DNA of 64,000 nt from Aliidiomarina maris (lineage in GTDB: Bacteria > Pseudomonadota > Gammaproteobacteria > Enterobacterales > Alteromonadaceae). Under the pieces are notes generated by a model. It saw nothing but the letters and a program-made list of their open reading frames with translations, made no database searches and was not told the DNA's origin. Shown in pieces: positions 1 to 6,950 of the stretch (position 1 is its first letter; every line of letters starts with the position of its first letter). Both the position numbers and the translations under genes were made by a program. Location of the stretch: contig NZ_PIPK01000001.1 in NCBI RefSeq assembly GCF_003987335.1, positions 248,001 through 312,000 of the forward strand, read 5' to 3'.

Positions 1-1
1 G

Positions 2-268
2 GACAATGTCACGATAGTAAACGCCGAAGCCAATTGTCAGTTGACAGCCAGTTCCCCTGTTTCCGTAACTGCCCCTCAAGCTATTCAGCTTTTTAGCATT
101 TCAGATGCGAGTCAGTGCATACCTGAAATTCAGAGCGCTCAAGCTATTGGTGTAACTGAAGTCGTTCCACAGGGAAGTAGCAGCCGCGCTGACCAGGCAT
201 TTAAAGTCAACTACTCTACCGCAGAACGCAATCACGAGCTGATGATTTCAGTACCAGTATACTATTAA
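2..268 (+). CDS. C-terminal fragment of an unrecognised protein (5' end outside window)
   Basis: The reading frame is open from base 2 to the stop at 268, so this is the C-terminal part of a gene that starts left of the window. About 88 residues are visible, rich in Ser, Ala, Val and Gln, with two Cys and no recognised motif; the alternating hydrophobic pattern suggests beta structure. It ends just before a strong terminator and is convergent with the minus-strand prophage early operon, so it belongs to a different transcription unit. Function unknown. Confidence 0.55.
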   Translation, partial: DNVTIVNAEANCQLTASSPVSVTAPQAIQLFSISDASQCIPEIQSAQAIGVTEVVPQGSSSRADQAFKVNYSTAERNHELMISVPVYY

Positions 269-280
269 GTAAATCATAGA

Positions 281-303
281 GACCGCGAAAGCCGCGGTCT
301 TTT
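281..303 (+). terminator. Rho-independent terminator
   Basis: A 7-bp perfect stem GACCGCG/CGCGGTC with a 5-nt loop is followed by TCTTTT. It lies 12 bp past the stop at 268 and ends the plus-strand transcript before the convergent prophage operon. Confidence 0.8.
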
Positions 304-307
304 CCGC

Positions 308-610
308 TTAACTAGAACTCAACCTTTCCCGCAGCAGATACCCCTCCAACTGCCAGACTTTATCGCGGGCGTTCTTATACGCAATCTCGCGCCCAACCTC
401 TTCATTGAAGTTTTCTGGACTAGCCGCTGCGCTTTCGCCAGTGACGGTGAAACCGTTCTTAAGCGTTAAGCAGCATACCGTCAGCGTGGTACCAGGAAAC
501 ACATGATACTTCGCATCCTTGATGCAGCTGTCGATGTGGTCAGGGTTTAAGCGTGGCGCATTGAGCCCTTTTTGTTGCAGACGCTTTTCTAAATCTCGCT
601 CTCCGTTCAT
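308..610 (-). CDS. Phage gp49/gp66 family protein
   Basis: A 100-residue protein matching my memory of the N4 gp49 / Sf6 gene 66 family: an N-terminal region leading to a conserved core with FPGTTLTVCCLTLKNGFTV, then a short ESAAA block, NFNEEVGREIA, and a tail with KVWQLEGYLLRE. The family is common in temperate phages and its role is unknown. It is the last visible gene of the leftward early operon, 45 bp after the Q-like gene. Length is normal for the family. Confidence 0.75.
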   Translation of the reverse strand: MNGERDLEKRLQQKGLNAPRLNPDHIDSCIKDAKYHVFPGTTLTVCCLTLKNGFTVTGESAAASPENFNEEVGREIAYKNARDKVWQLEGYLLRERLSSS

Positions 611-655
611 AACGTACTCTCTTTGTTGTGGGTGAAAAAGTTATCACTTAACTGA

Positions 656-1225
656 TTAATCATCTTCCCGAAGCTTTCGCCGGATTGCATGCGCCGCGTT
701 GTTGGCTTCCACATTGAGCCGGTCAATCGCATCCATGTAGTGCGGGTACCAGCGCAATCGGTAGGCATGACGCGACATCATCATGGTGGTTAGGTGCTTG
801 TTCACGTAGCGAACTACTGAGCGCTCGCTTGGCGTTTCACGTCCAACGCCCTCGCACTTACTGCAGGGCTGATTTGATTTACCGTTGGTAACACCAGTGC
901 CCTTGCACTTTGAGCATGTCGACGTGTCGCAAACCTCATGCACAGCCGCTTCGGCCAATGCGCCAGCAAGCTCTCTCGGAATTACCTGGGCATGAAGAAA
1001 ATCGGTCATCGTCGCAACCAGGCGTTTGCGGTCTTTCGTGTCGCCGGCTATTTGCGCATTCAAGACCATGGACCCGATTGGTTGAGTGTGCTGGACGTAG
1101 CCAAGCACCACCAGAATGTCAGCCAGCTTGAGTGGGTTCGTCGCGCCGCGGAATACCGAGCCGCCATTCAGTGCCGTCGTCTTCGGGCACTGCTTCACAA
1201 ATACTTGTTCGATGCTCATTGTCAT
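656..1225 (-). CDS. Q-like phage antitermination protein with zinc finger
   Basis: A 189-residue protein. Residues ~100-135 hold a DnaJ-type zinc motif, CSKCKGTG followed by CSKCEGVG, flanked by helical segments, as in lambdoid Q proteins of the phage 82/21 type. Its place near the end of the early operon after the O/P replication genes is where Q normally sits. The start overlaps the stop of the upstream gene by 4 bp (ATGA), so translation is probably coupled. By analogy it would let RNA polymerase read into late genes, which must lie left of the window. The Q assignment rests on position and the zinc motif. Confidence 0.6.
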   Translation of the reverse strand: MTMSIEQVFVKQCPKTTALNGGSVFRGATNPLKLADILVVLGYVQHTQPIGSMVLNAQIAGDTKDRKRLVATMTDFLHAQVIPRELAGALAEAAVHEVCDTSTCSKCKGTGVTNGKSNQPCSKCEGVGRETPSERSVVRYVNKHLTTMMMSRHAYRLRWYPHYMDAIDRLNVEANNAAHAIRRKLREDD

Positions 1226-1503
1226 ATCTCGATATCCCCCAAAAGATGCTGCAAATACTCGTTTGCGCCCATTCCTGGCGGTAGTGTTTTAATTAGAATT
1301 TTTCCCGTATCGCCCCAAAGCTTTGTGACTTGGCCGTCCCAGACCATGGAGTCTTCTTTGTGGATAGCATTGAGACGTTTCACGATATCTTCGCGAGACA
1401 TGCAGCCCTTACGCTTTTGATGCAACCAATATGTCGCTGTACGCTCCGCTAAGACGCGTTTGGTATCCTGCTCGGGTAGTTGCGTTAAGTTACCCGTTAT
1501 CAT
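1222..1503 (-). CDS. Hypothetical phage early protein
   Basis: A 93-residue soluble protein with a basic N-terminal half (TYWLHQKRKGCMSREDIVKR) and an acidic C terminus; not recognised. An ATG further upstream is possible, but the start at 1503 overlaps the stop of the small membrane ORF 1500-1607 as ATGA and its own stop overlaps the Q-like start the same way. The chain of 4-bp overlaps supports this start. It is in the position of the lambda nin-region genes. Confidence 0.6.
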   Translation of the reverse strand: MITGNLTQLPEQDTKRVLAERTATYWLHQKRKGCMSREDIVKRLNAIHKEDSMVWDGQVTKLWGDTGKILIKTLPPGMGANEYLQHLLGDIEI

Positions 1504-1607
1504 CGCCCTATCACCCATACAGCTAAGATGGTGAGCATTCCCGCCCCCGCCCACACGACGATAGCGTGAGTAAAAAGGCGCATAATCTGGTTTTTTCTAG
1601 CCATCAT
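1500..1607 (-). CDS. 35-residue single-span membrane peptide
   Basis: A very short ORF: a basic N terminus (MMARKNQIMR) followed by one hydrophobic helix (about residues 14-33) containing two Trp. Its ATG overlaps the stop of the P-like gene and its stop overlaps the start of the next gene, both as ATGA, so it fits exactly into the coupled chain of the operon. This exact fit is the main evidence that it is translated. Function unknown; a small inner-membrane peptide made early in infection could act on the host membrane or in exclusion. Confidence 0.55.
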   Translation of the reverse strand: MMARKNQIMRLFTHAIVVWAGAGMLTILAVWVIGR

Positions 1608-2293
1608 GCTGCTCCTCGTCTGCGTTGTGGGCGCTGTCTACGTGCCTGCTTGATACGTTCAATGCGCTCAGCGAATGGGTGCATCCGTTGGTAATCTGCG
1701 CTGCTGTGGCGCGGTGCAGGCGCTTCTAGCTGCGTTGCTTGCTTGGGTAAGAAACCATGGCGACGCTGATAGTCGACCCACTTGGTGTATGACGCATCTA
1801 AGAGCGTCTGGCGTTTGTCTTCAGTCGATAACCGAAAGGCATACATGATGTCCTGGCAGATGAGCTCAGCAAACCGACCTGAGAACTCGTATGGCTTAGA
1901 TGAGCCCTTGGCCTTGTGACGCGAGTAGCCTTCGACTTCGCGATACACTTCGTCTTTGGTTGGAAAGCCGAAGTCTGATGCTTGCAGCTTGCACAGCTCT
2001 AAGAACTCAATAGGCGTCGGTGTCCACTTGGTAGTCGTTCGTTGCTTCATGCGTTCAATCCCACGACGAAAGTCAGCCAACGAGATGTTGTTCTGAAACA
2101 GCTGATACGCGTACTCGCGCATCACGTTCTCTACATGCTTGTCACCAAAGCGCTTAGAGAAGTCTGGGCAGTAAATGGTCATTGCCGGTGCAAGCTCAGT
2201 CATCAGTGTCGTCATGTTCAGTACCTGGTTGGCCTGATGCGTATCGTTCGCAGACATCAAGTATTGCGGCTGCTGGATGTTGTCTTTGTGCAT
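1604..2293 (-). CDS. Replication protein P-like (helicase loader candidate)
   Basis: A 229-residue protein directly downstream of the O-like gene. It has a central helical domain (YCPDFSKRFGDKHVENVMREY, then WTPTPIEFLELCK) of the kind found in lambda P/phage replication P proteins, which deliver the host DnaB helicase to the origin, and a basic C-terminal tail. The start at 2293 is preceded by GAGGT at 7 nt, so it overlaps the end of the O-like gene by about 98 bp; ATGs at 2215 and 2203 would shorten the overlap but have poorer ribosome sites. Confidence 0.6.
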   Translation of the reverse strand: MHKDNIQQPQYLMSANDTHQANQVLNMTTLMTELAPAMTIYCPDFSKRFGDKHVENVMREYAYQLFQNNISLADFRRGIERMKQRTTTKWTPTPIEFLELCKLQASDFGFPTKDEVYREVEGYSRHKAKGSSKPYEFSGRFAELICQDIMYAFRLSTEDKRQTLLDASYTKWVDYQRRHGFLPKQATQLEAPAPRHSSADYQRMHPFAERIERIKQARRQRPQRRRGAA

Positions 2294-3065
2294 GATGGTT
2301 ACCTCGTTGTGTCGACGTGGGGTTCATGATGTTGCTTCTAGCAATCCAACGCTTCCATTCGTCTTGCCATTCAAGAAGGCTTCGCTGTGTCGTTCTATGC
2401 GACTTGTGTAAGCGAAACGATTCGAATTCGTTTTCAATCAGGTGTTGGTTCTGGCCGTATCGTCTGAATGCGATAGCCATGAGTGGTTGAGTGAGGGTTA
2501 GGTCTCGTCCGCAGGGTTGCTCAAAATTGGGGTCGCGCGCGATCTCTCTCTTATATATCTCGGATCTCTCGGATATGTGCCCCTGTCGTGAATTTTCCCT
2601 GTGTTCACCTATGTGCCCCTGTTCGGCCTGCACGCCTTTATCCACGCGGTTTAAGCTGTGTCCGTCTACGTGCCCCTGACCTGTGTCCAACTCGTGCCCC
2701 TGTGGATTTGGACGGACTTGTTTTAGAGGGGCCTTTTCACGCCTTTTTTTATCCGTTGTGGCCATGACACACACATAGACTGCAGCTTCGTTTTTCATGG
2801 CATCACCGGACTTTTTGAGTGCTATCAAGCCTGAGTCCACCAGGTTCTGTATGAGCGTACGGACACGTTTCGTTGATGGTCGCTCCACCTTGCGCGATGA
2901 ACGCAGCGGAGGATGGTATTCAAGCTCTTGGGCTAAGCGAGACAACGACAGTGAGACCTCTCCTGTCGCATAATTCATGTAATAGCGAAAACCACGCACG
3001 TAAAGCATCCCGGCCATCGGATCGAGTTCAGCTTGCTTGAGTGCGTTCATTTCCTGCTGGTTCAT
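2196..3065 (-). CDS. Phage replication initiator, O-like, with internal origin
   Basis: 289 residues. The N-terminal ~100 residues form a predicted winged-helix DNA-binding domain (LDPMAGMLYVRGFRYY, then LSRLAQELEY). The middle (~115-175) is a low-complexity linker with repeated QGH-type segments, encoded by DNA iterons. The C terminus (~185-289) carries a basic, Trp-rich helical block. Origin DNA inside the initiator gene is the lambda O arrangement. The start overlaps the stop of the upstream paralogue by 4 bp. In lambda-like phages O binds iterons and recruits P and DnaB. The assignment rests on architecture and position. Confidence 0.65.
   Translation of the reverse strand: MNQQEMNALKQAELDPMAGMLYVRGFRYYMNYATGEVSLSLSRLAQELEYHPPLRSSRKVERPSTKRVRTLIQNLVDSGLIALKKSGDAMKNEAAVYVCVMATTDKKRREKAPLKQVRPNPQGHELDTGQGHVDGHSLNRVDKGVQAEQGHIGEHRENSRQGHISERSEIYKREIARDPNFEQPCGRDLTLTQPLMAIAFRRYGQNQHLIENEFESFRLHKSHRTTQRSLLEWQDEWKRWIARSNIMNPTSTQRGNHHAQRQHPAAAILDVCERYASGQPGTEHDDTDD
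2575..2703. repeat. Iterons: probable phage replication origin inside the O-like gene
   Basis: Four direct copies of a 12-mer close to ATGTGCCCCTGT start at 2575, 2611, 2668 and 2692 (variants ACGTGCCCCTGA and TCGTGCCCCTGT). Interleaved CTGTGTYC elements occur near 2600, 2657 and 2681. An A/T-rich stretch with TTATATAT and two GGATCTCTC-like copies lies beside them at about 2540-2572, as a possible unwinding element. They fall in the linker-coding part of the initiator gene, as at lambda ori. Confidence 0.7.
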
Positions 3066-3379
3066 TCATGTCCCCTATCTGAGATAAGCAGACAGCGGTA
3101 CATCCGGCGATCACCGTCAATATGTAATAATTCGAGTAGACCAGCCAGTATCAGCGCTCGCTCAAGCTCCATCACCCGCTTCCAAGTGACTCGATGAACT
3201 CGGCGCAGGTATCCTTCGCTACCTGGCTGAAATTCCATTGCACGCTCTAACTCATACCGAGTGGTGGTTACGTCCGGATGCTCGGCGCTAACACGGCTAC
3301 GAAATACCCGCACATACAAAACGACTGCCATTGGATCCAATTCACTGGCGCCTAATGCCTGAAACTCGCGTTGATTCAT
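3062..3379 (-). CDS. Stand-alone winged-helix paralogue of the replication initiator N terminus
   Basis: 105 residues whose start (MNQREFQALGASELDPMAV, then VLYVRVFRS) is clearly related to the first residues of the O-like protein (MNQQEMNALKQAELDPMAG, then MLYVRGFRY). The remainder looks like the same winged-helix fold without linker or C-terminal domain. Start and stop overlap both neighbours (1 and 4 bp). It appears to be a tandem duplication of the DNA-binding domain. It could modulate origin binding or act as a separate operator protein; neither is shown here. Confidence 0.65.
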   Translation of the reverse strand: MNQREFQALGASELDPMAVVLYVRVFRSRVSAEHPDVTTTRYELERAMEFQPGSEGYLRRVHRVTWKRVMELERALILAGLLELLHIDGDRRMYRCLLISDRGHE

Positions 3380-3579
3380 TAACGCCCCAACCGCTGAACT
3401 TCACGACGTTCCCAGTCACGTGCGCATTTAGCTGAACACCAACGGCGCCCACCAACATCTTCATCACCACATTCAAGGCAATAACCTCGTGGCCCTGGTC
3501 CCTCAGGTTTACGGTTAGTTAGATCAACTTTAAGGCTGTGCTCCTGCAGTGCTAGAGCGTCGTCGAATTCATCACTCAT
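3379..3579 (-). CDS. Small zinc-ribbon protein
   Basis: 66 residues with an acidic N terminus and a C-terminal zinc-binding motif: CLECG, then WCSAKCARDWERR (Cys pairs CxxC and CxxxC). I chose the start at 3579 because a strong GGGGGGAGG site lies just upstream; an in-frame upstream codon would lack one. Such one-finger proteins are frequent in phage early operons. The gene overlaps the CII-like gene by 8 bp and the next by 1 bp. Specific function unknown. Confidence 0.6.
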   Translation of the reverse strand: MSDEFDDALALQEHSLKVDLTNRKPEGPGPRGYCLECGDEDVGGRRWCSAKCARDWERREVQRLGR

Positions 3580-4072
3580 AGGTATCCTCCCCCCATTCAC
3601 GAACCTGGCTTTTAAGTTCTTGGTCTAGTTGCAGCAGCCCCTCAATCGACTTAAGGATGTGCTGGTGGATGCAGGCGTATTCTGCTTCGGTAATGACCCC
3701 GTCTTTGCGTGCATTAAGAATGCAGGAGGCCATTTCCCCGCCGCGCTGTTGGTTGGTCAGTAGAAGATCTGAGAACTCATCATCAGTCATGCCTGGCGTT
3801 GGCAGCGTGAACAAAACTTTGCTGTTACCGTTTGCCCAGGCCTTTAAGATGCGCTCGTCTTCCGTGATTTCAGTGATGGCGACTGCCTCAGCCAGTGTTA
3901 GCTGATGCGTGTCGACGTCGTTACTGAGTTTGGTAATCAAGGTTTTCGGGTTCTTCCCCATCTTGCGGGCTATGTCCGAAACATTGTGATCATCCGTAAA
4001 GCTTGCAGCTGCTGCCATAGGGCAACGTGTACGTAGGCTAGGCATTCGCGTGTTGCGTTTTGAAAACTTCAT
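3572..4072 (-). CDS. CII-like phage regulatory protein (CP76 family)
   Basis: 166 residues. Residues ~22-70 contain SDIARKMGKNPKTLITKLS and HQLTLAEAVAITEIT, the pattern of the phage CII/CP76 family, a helix-turn-helix regulator found just after Cro. In related phages CII activates the repressor and integration promoters. The C-terminal half is helical and may oligomerise. GAGG lies 9-10 nt before the ATG. It is the second gene of the leftward early operon. Confidence 0.7.
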   Translation of the reverse strand: MKFSKRNTRMPSLRTRCPMAAAASFTDDHNVSDIARKMGKNPKTLITKLSNDVDTHQLTLAEAVAITEITEDERILKAWANGNSKVLFTLPTPGMTDDEFSDLLLTNQQRGGEMASCILNARKDGVITEAEYACIHQHILKSIEGLLQLDQELKSQVREWGEDTYE

Positions 4073-4083
4073 TATTGTGAACC

Positions 4084-4278
4084 TCAGGCTGCTTGGTTTG
4101 GCTTTTGGTACAACGAGAGATCAACTTTCAGTTGGCCCTTGGTCACAGTTTCAAGCTCATATGCCCGACCTTTAGGAATTGGGTCAGGCCAAAGCGAAAC
4201 TGCAGCTGGGCTAATTTGGAGTACTTTGGCTACTGCGCTTGTGCCTCCGAAATGTTCGAGAACCTGTTGCTTATTCAT
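4084..4278 (-). CDS. Cro-like repressor
   Basis: A 64-residue P22-Cro-type protein: MNKQQVLEHFGGTSAVAKVL is followed by ISPAAVSLWPDPIPKGRAYEL, a helix-turn-helix typical of Cro/YdaS proteins, then a short tail. It is divergent from the CI-type repressor and first in the leftward operon. GGAG lies 7 nt before the start. Known role in the family: shuts off repressor transcription by binding the same operators and so favours lytic growth. Confidence 0.8.
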   Translation of the reverse strand: MNKQQVLEHFGGTSAVAKVLQISPAAVSLWPDPIPKGRAYELETVTKGQLKVDLSLYQKPNQAA

Positions 4279-4315
4279 GCTGTGACTCCACCGGCACGGC
4301 TACGCCATGTCAAAA

Positions 4316-4388
4316 TTTAGGATTTCTTAAACAAATGAATACTGAATTTAAAAGAAACGGAAGTCAAGCAGATTTAAGATTGCTTACA
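4316..4388. promoter_or_regulatory. O_R-like operator region between cro and cI
   Basis: Two 16-bp imperfect palindromes are seen: TTTAGGATTTCTTAAA at 4316-4331 and TTTAAGATTGCTTACA at 4373-4388, the latter overlapping the repressor start codon (13 of 16 identical). A more degenerate site may lie near 4346-4361. On the minus strand TTGACT (4367-4362) with CAGTAT 17 bp on is a candidate cro promoter. The same 16-mer family recurs at 9681-9752, which supports these as CI/Cro sites. Confidence 0.65.
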
Positions 4389-5017
4389 TGAAAAAGTACT
4401 CATTGCACTCATTAATTAAAGAAAAACGAAAAGCGCTTAAGCTTACGCAAAAGCAGCTTGCTAAAGCTGTGGGCGTTAGCCATGTGACTATTTCTCAATG
4501 GGAAAGCGGCATTACTAGCCCAAAAGGAATGTATATTGGCAAGCTGTCCGATGCTTTAAATGTGACAGTGCATGAGCTTACATATGGCTCAAGCCCAAAT
4601 ACTGAGCCCGGCCCCGACCTCCGCGGCAAGGTGCCTTTGATTTCATGGATTCGAGCAGGGAGCTGGCTAGAAATGGAAGATGGCGAGCCAGAGGCTACGA
4701 CTTACTATGCGCACACCGCCAACGTAGGACCGCGCGCTTTTGCGCTGCGCGTGAAAGGCGATAGCATGACCTCTCTTAACGGGGGTAAAAGTATACCGGA
4801 AGGCTCTGTGGTCATCGTCGACCCTGATATCCAAGCTGAGAACGGTAAAGTCGTAGTAGCTCGCCTGGACGATACCTCGGAAGCTACCCTCAAGCAGCTG
4901 GTCATCGATGGCGGACAGAAGTTACTCAAACCATTCAATCACACTTATCCCGTGACACCGGTGAACGGAAATTGTACAGTGATTGGGGTGGTGAAGCAGG
5001 TGATACAGGATTTTTAA
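4388..5017 (+). CDS. CI/LexA-type prophage repressor
   Basis: 209 residues. An XRE helix-turn-helix at ~5-62 (LTQKQLAKAVGVSHVTISQW) is followed by an S24 peptidase domain. The self-cleavage bond Ala90-Gly91 (WIRAGSW), catalytic Ser126 (KGDSM) and Lys169 (ATLKQL) are all in place, so RecA-stimulated autocleavage and SOS induction of the prophage are likely. It is divergent from cro and an operator overlaps its start codon, which suggests autoregulation. Length and layout are normal for lambdoid repressors. Confidence 0.9.
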   Translation: MKKYSLHSLIKEKRKALKLTQKQLAKAVGVSHVTISQWESGITSPKGMYIGKLSDALNVTVHELTYGSSPNTEPGPDLRGKVPLISWIRAGSWLEMEDGEPEATTYYAHTANVGPRAFALRVKGDSMTSLNGGKSIPEGSVVIVDPDIQAENGKVVVARLDDTSEATLKQLVIDGGQKLLKPFNHTYPVTPVNGNCTVIGVVKQVIQDF

Positions 5018-5059
5018 TTCGGGTTTAACTTGAAATTAGATGGTCTATCCTTAAGATTG

Positions 5060-5088
5060 TTGATAGCACTAATCACTAAGTGTAAAAT
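5060..5088 (+). promoter_or_regulatory. Sigma-70 promoter for the gene pair 5121-5797
   Basis: TTGATA (5060-5065), a 17-bp spacer and TAAAAT (5083-5088), ending 32 bp before the start at 5121. No CI-type operator overlaps it, so the downstream pair should be expressed in the lysogen independently of the repressor. Confidence 0.6.
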
Positions 5089-5120
5089 TCGTCCGCTCGA
5101 TTCTACTATGGAGAGTAAGG

Positions 5121-5468
5121 ATGGCGATTTATGCCGTTTTCGGAACAGATGCACCCGAAGAAATTGCGCATCGTGTGCGTGAGCTATTTGATGAGTACCT
5201 TGAATTAGCTGGAGGTCAATGGTTTATTCAATCTACTCTTACCACTAAGGAAGTCGCAGAAAAAATAATGGACTTTCAGGAGTACATCCCGTCTGAGCCG
5301 AACTCACCCCAAGATGGTGAAGGCGCCGAGTTGGAAATATTCCAGACGCCAAAGTATCAATTCATACGGAATAATTTTATCGTCGTGCCTGTTACTAACT
5401 ATTGGGGTATTCAGTCAGCCCATATTTGGGAATGGCTTTCTTTGAAAAAGGATGATTCTAAGAAATGA
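5121..5468 (+). CDS. Hypothetical protein, first gene of a rex-position pair
   Basis: 115 residues, soluble, acidic, with no recognised motif. GGAGAGTAAGG precedes the ATG. It lies ~100 bp after the repressor and overlaps the next gene by 4 bp, so the two form a unit with their own promoter. This is where lambda carries rexA and rexB and where many prophages carry lysogenic-conversion or exclusion genes; there is no sequence similarity to RexA that I can recognise. Function unknown. Confidence 0.6.
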   Translation: MAIYAVFGTDAPEEIAHRVRELFDEYLELAGGQWFIQSTLTTKEVAEKIMDFQEYIPSEPNSPQDGEGAELEIFQTPKYQFIRNNFIVVPVTNYWGIQSAHIWEWLSLKKDDSKK

Positions 5469-5797
5469 CAGCTTCAACACAACGCAACACGCCCCCTCGG
5501 GAAGGGGAGCACTTGGTCACGCCTGCCGCTGCGCCACAACTTACAGATCATAGCTTTACCCTCCAATCAATTATGGAAATTCAAAAGTCTGTTGGGGGGC
5601 TAGAAAGTTCGATTAAATCTCTTCACGATAAATTAGAGAAAATGGACTCGAATATATGTGAAAAAGTTGAAGGCGTGAGTAAGAAGCACTCTTCCTTATC
5701 AGATAAAGTGCATGTTTTAGATAAAAAAATTTACGCTGCCACGGTTATCGGGTCACTGCTGATTCTTGCCGCCGTTGCCCTTATGAGAATATTTTAG
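5465..5797 (+). CDS. Coiled-coil, tail-anchored membrane protein
   Basis: 110 residues: a Pro/Thr-rich N terminus, a heptad-rich segment at about 33-85 (IMEIQKSVGGLESSIKSLHD onward) and one C-terminal membrane helix at ~90-108 ending in MRIF. The topology is a cytoplasmic coiled coil anchored by its C terminus. ATGA overlap with the upstream gene implies coupled synthesis and perhaps a complex of the two. Candidate exclusion or defence function is inferred from position only. Confidence 0.6.
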   Translation: MTASTQRNTPPREGEHLVTPAAAPQLTDHSFTLQSIMEIQKSVGGLESSIKSLHDKLEKMDSNICEKVEGVSKKHSSLSDKVHVLDKKIYAATVIGSLLILAAVALMRIF

Positions 5798-6020
5798 TGT
5801 AGTTATACTCGTTGCACTTAATATATCCTCCCCAAGCGCTCTCCTGCTCACATATATTATTTGTGTAACCCGTTGCTTTTAACTCGAGCATGCGAGAGAG
5901 TGATTCTGTCTCCAAGCCTTACTTAGTGCCATTTTTCTTTAAATTTTCTCATATCAAGAAGTGAGGTTATGCCATTCGGCATTCACCAGATACCGTGAGT
6001 GGGGATATAATAAATTACGC

Positions 6021-6058
6021 GATCAAAATTGATGAGACAAAAGCCCCCAATTTTGATC
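6021..6058. other. Long inverted repeat in a 285-bp gene-free stretch
   Basis: GATCAAAATTG at 6021-6031 and CAATTTTGATC at 6048-6058 form a perfect 11-bp stem with a 16-nt loop. It lies just past the stop of the minus-strand gene 6083-6913 and may act as its terminator, although no T-run follows. The remainder of 5798-6082 shows no credible gene. Confidence 0.45.
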
Positions 6059-6082
6059 CGTAAAGTATAATTAGTACGTGAG

Positions 6083-6913
6083 TTAAGGCTGGATTATACC
6101 ACCACCGCCTCCACTTCCGCCTCCATATACAATATTTCCTAAACCTACAGTCGACTCATATTTACCATCATATAATGTGGCTGTTACGTCGAATGATCCG
6201 TTAAAAGGAGGGGAAAAGTTTAAGATCCCGTGCGGAGTTCTAACTTCGTAGGATTCGTTCGGGTTCATTACATTTTGAATTGTCCATATAACAGTTGGGG
6301 CTCGGCCTGCTACTCCGTACGCAGAATACTGCGAATCGTACTCGATCCCAACCTGCGCTGAAATCACGCTTCCGTGAGGCAGGAGCGAATTAACAATAGT
6401 CAATTTTGGTATTGTCTGGGCATAAACCCGAGTGGTTTCACAAAAAGGGTAGTAAAAGCCATTGTAGTCTCTTGTATGTTTGTCGGTTGCAACCAACCCA
6501 ATATCAAAGGCACCTCGAGTTCTCGGGGTATAGGAAACGGTTCTTGTACTTGAAAATCCTCCTATGAAGTTGAGCCCTCTATTAGGCGAATACTCCCAAA
6601 ACGCATAACTACCAGTATTTTCGCCAATTAATCGTTCGTACAAACACGATGCCATATCACGCCATTGTGAACCTAAAGAGATTTCACAGCGATATACTTT
6701 TTTTGCTGTAACAGGCTCACTCCAGCCAACAGGCACATGTAAGGTAGTATTCGTCTCAAACATCCTTTCAGACGAGTCTCCGAAACTGGGTAAAATGTCA
6801 TATCTTCCCGTGTCCTGCTGAAACACTCTCTCAATTTGGTCACAAGCACCATACGTCGCACTAGAGACGCCCAATAGGACAGGTATAACTATAGATATAA
6901 GCTTTTTATTCAT
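6083..6913 (-). CDS. Secreted protein with glycine-rich C terminus, unknown function
   Basis: 276 residues from the ATG at 6913, chosen because GGAGATAACA precedes it and a clean signal peptide follows (MNKKLISIVIPVLLGVSSA, cleavage near YGA). The mature part is beta-rich with four Cys (CDQIERVF, YRCEIS, MASCLYER, PFCETTR) that could form two disulfides. It ends in a Gly-rich tail (YGGGSGGGGGIIQP). No family recognised. Low GC compared with the phage core suggests separately acquired cargo. It is followed by a second secreted gene upstream on the same strand (6951-7259). Confidence 0.6.
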   Translation of the reverse strand: MNKKLISIVIPVLLGVSSATYGACDQIERVFQQDTGRYDILPSFGDSSERMFETNTTLHVPVGWSEPVTAKKVYRCEISLGSQWRDMASCLYERLIGENTGSYAFWEYSPNRGLNFIGGFSSTRTVSYTPRTRGAFDIGLVATDKHTRDYNGFYYPFCETTRVYAQTIPKLTIVNSLLPHGSVISAQVGIEYDSQYSAYGVAGRAPTVIWTIQNVMNPNESYEVRTPHGILNFSPPFNGSFDVTATLYDGKYESTVGLGNIVYGGGSGGGGGIIQP

Positions 6914-6950
6914 TGTTATCTCCAAAATAATACGTTGTTGTTTGAATTTG

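Noticed and set aside
1-300. Left attachment site of the prophage
   Set aside because: No copy of the ssrA 3' end is present; the prophage must continue beyond the left edge.
910-1420. Plus-strand frames opposite the Q-like gene
   Set aside because: They mirror minus-strand genes with zinc motifs and coupled starts, have no ribosome sites and no recognisable sequence.
2491-2679. Cys-rich plus-strand ORF (MRVRSRPQGC...) over the iterons
   Set aside because: Cys content comes from reading the repeated TGCCCCTG iterons; it has no ribosome site and lies opposite the initiator gene.
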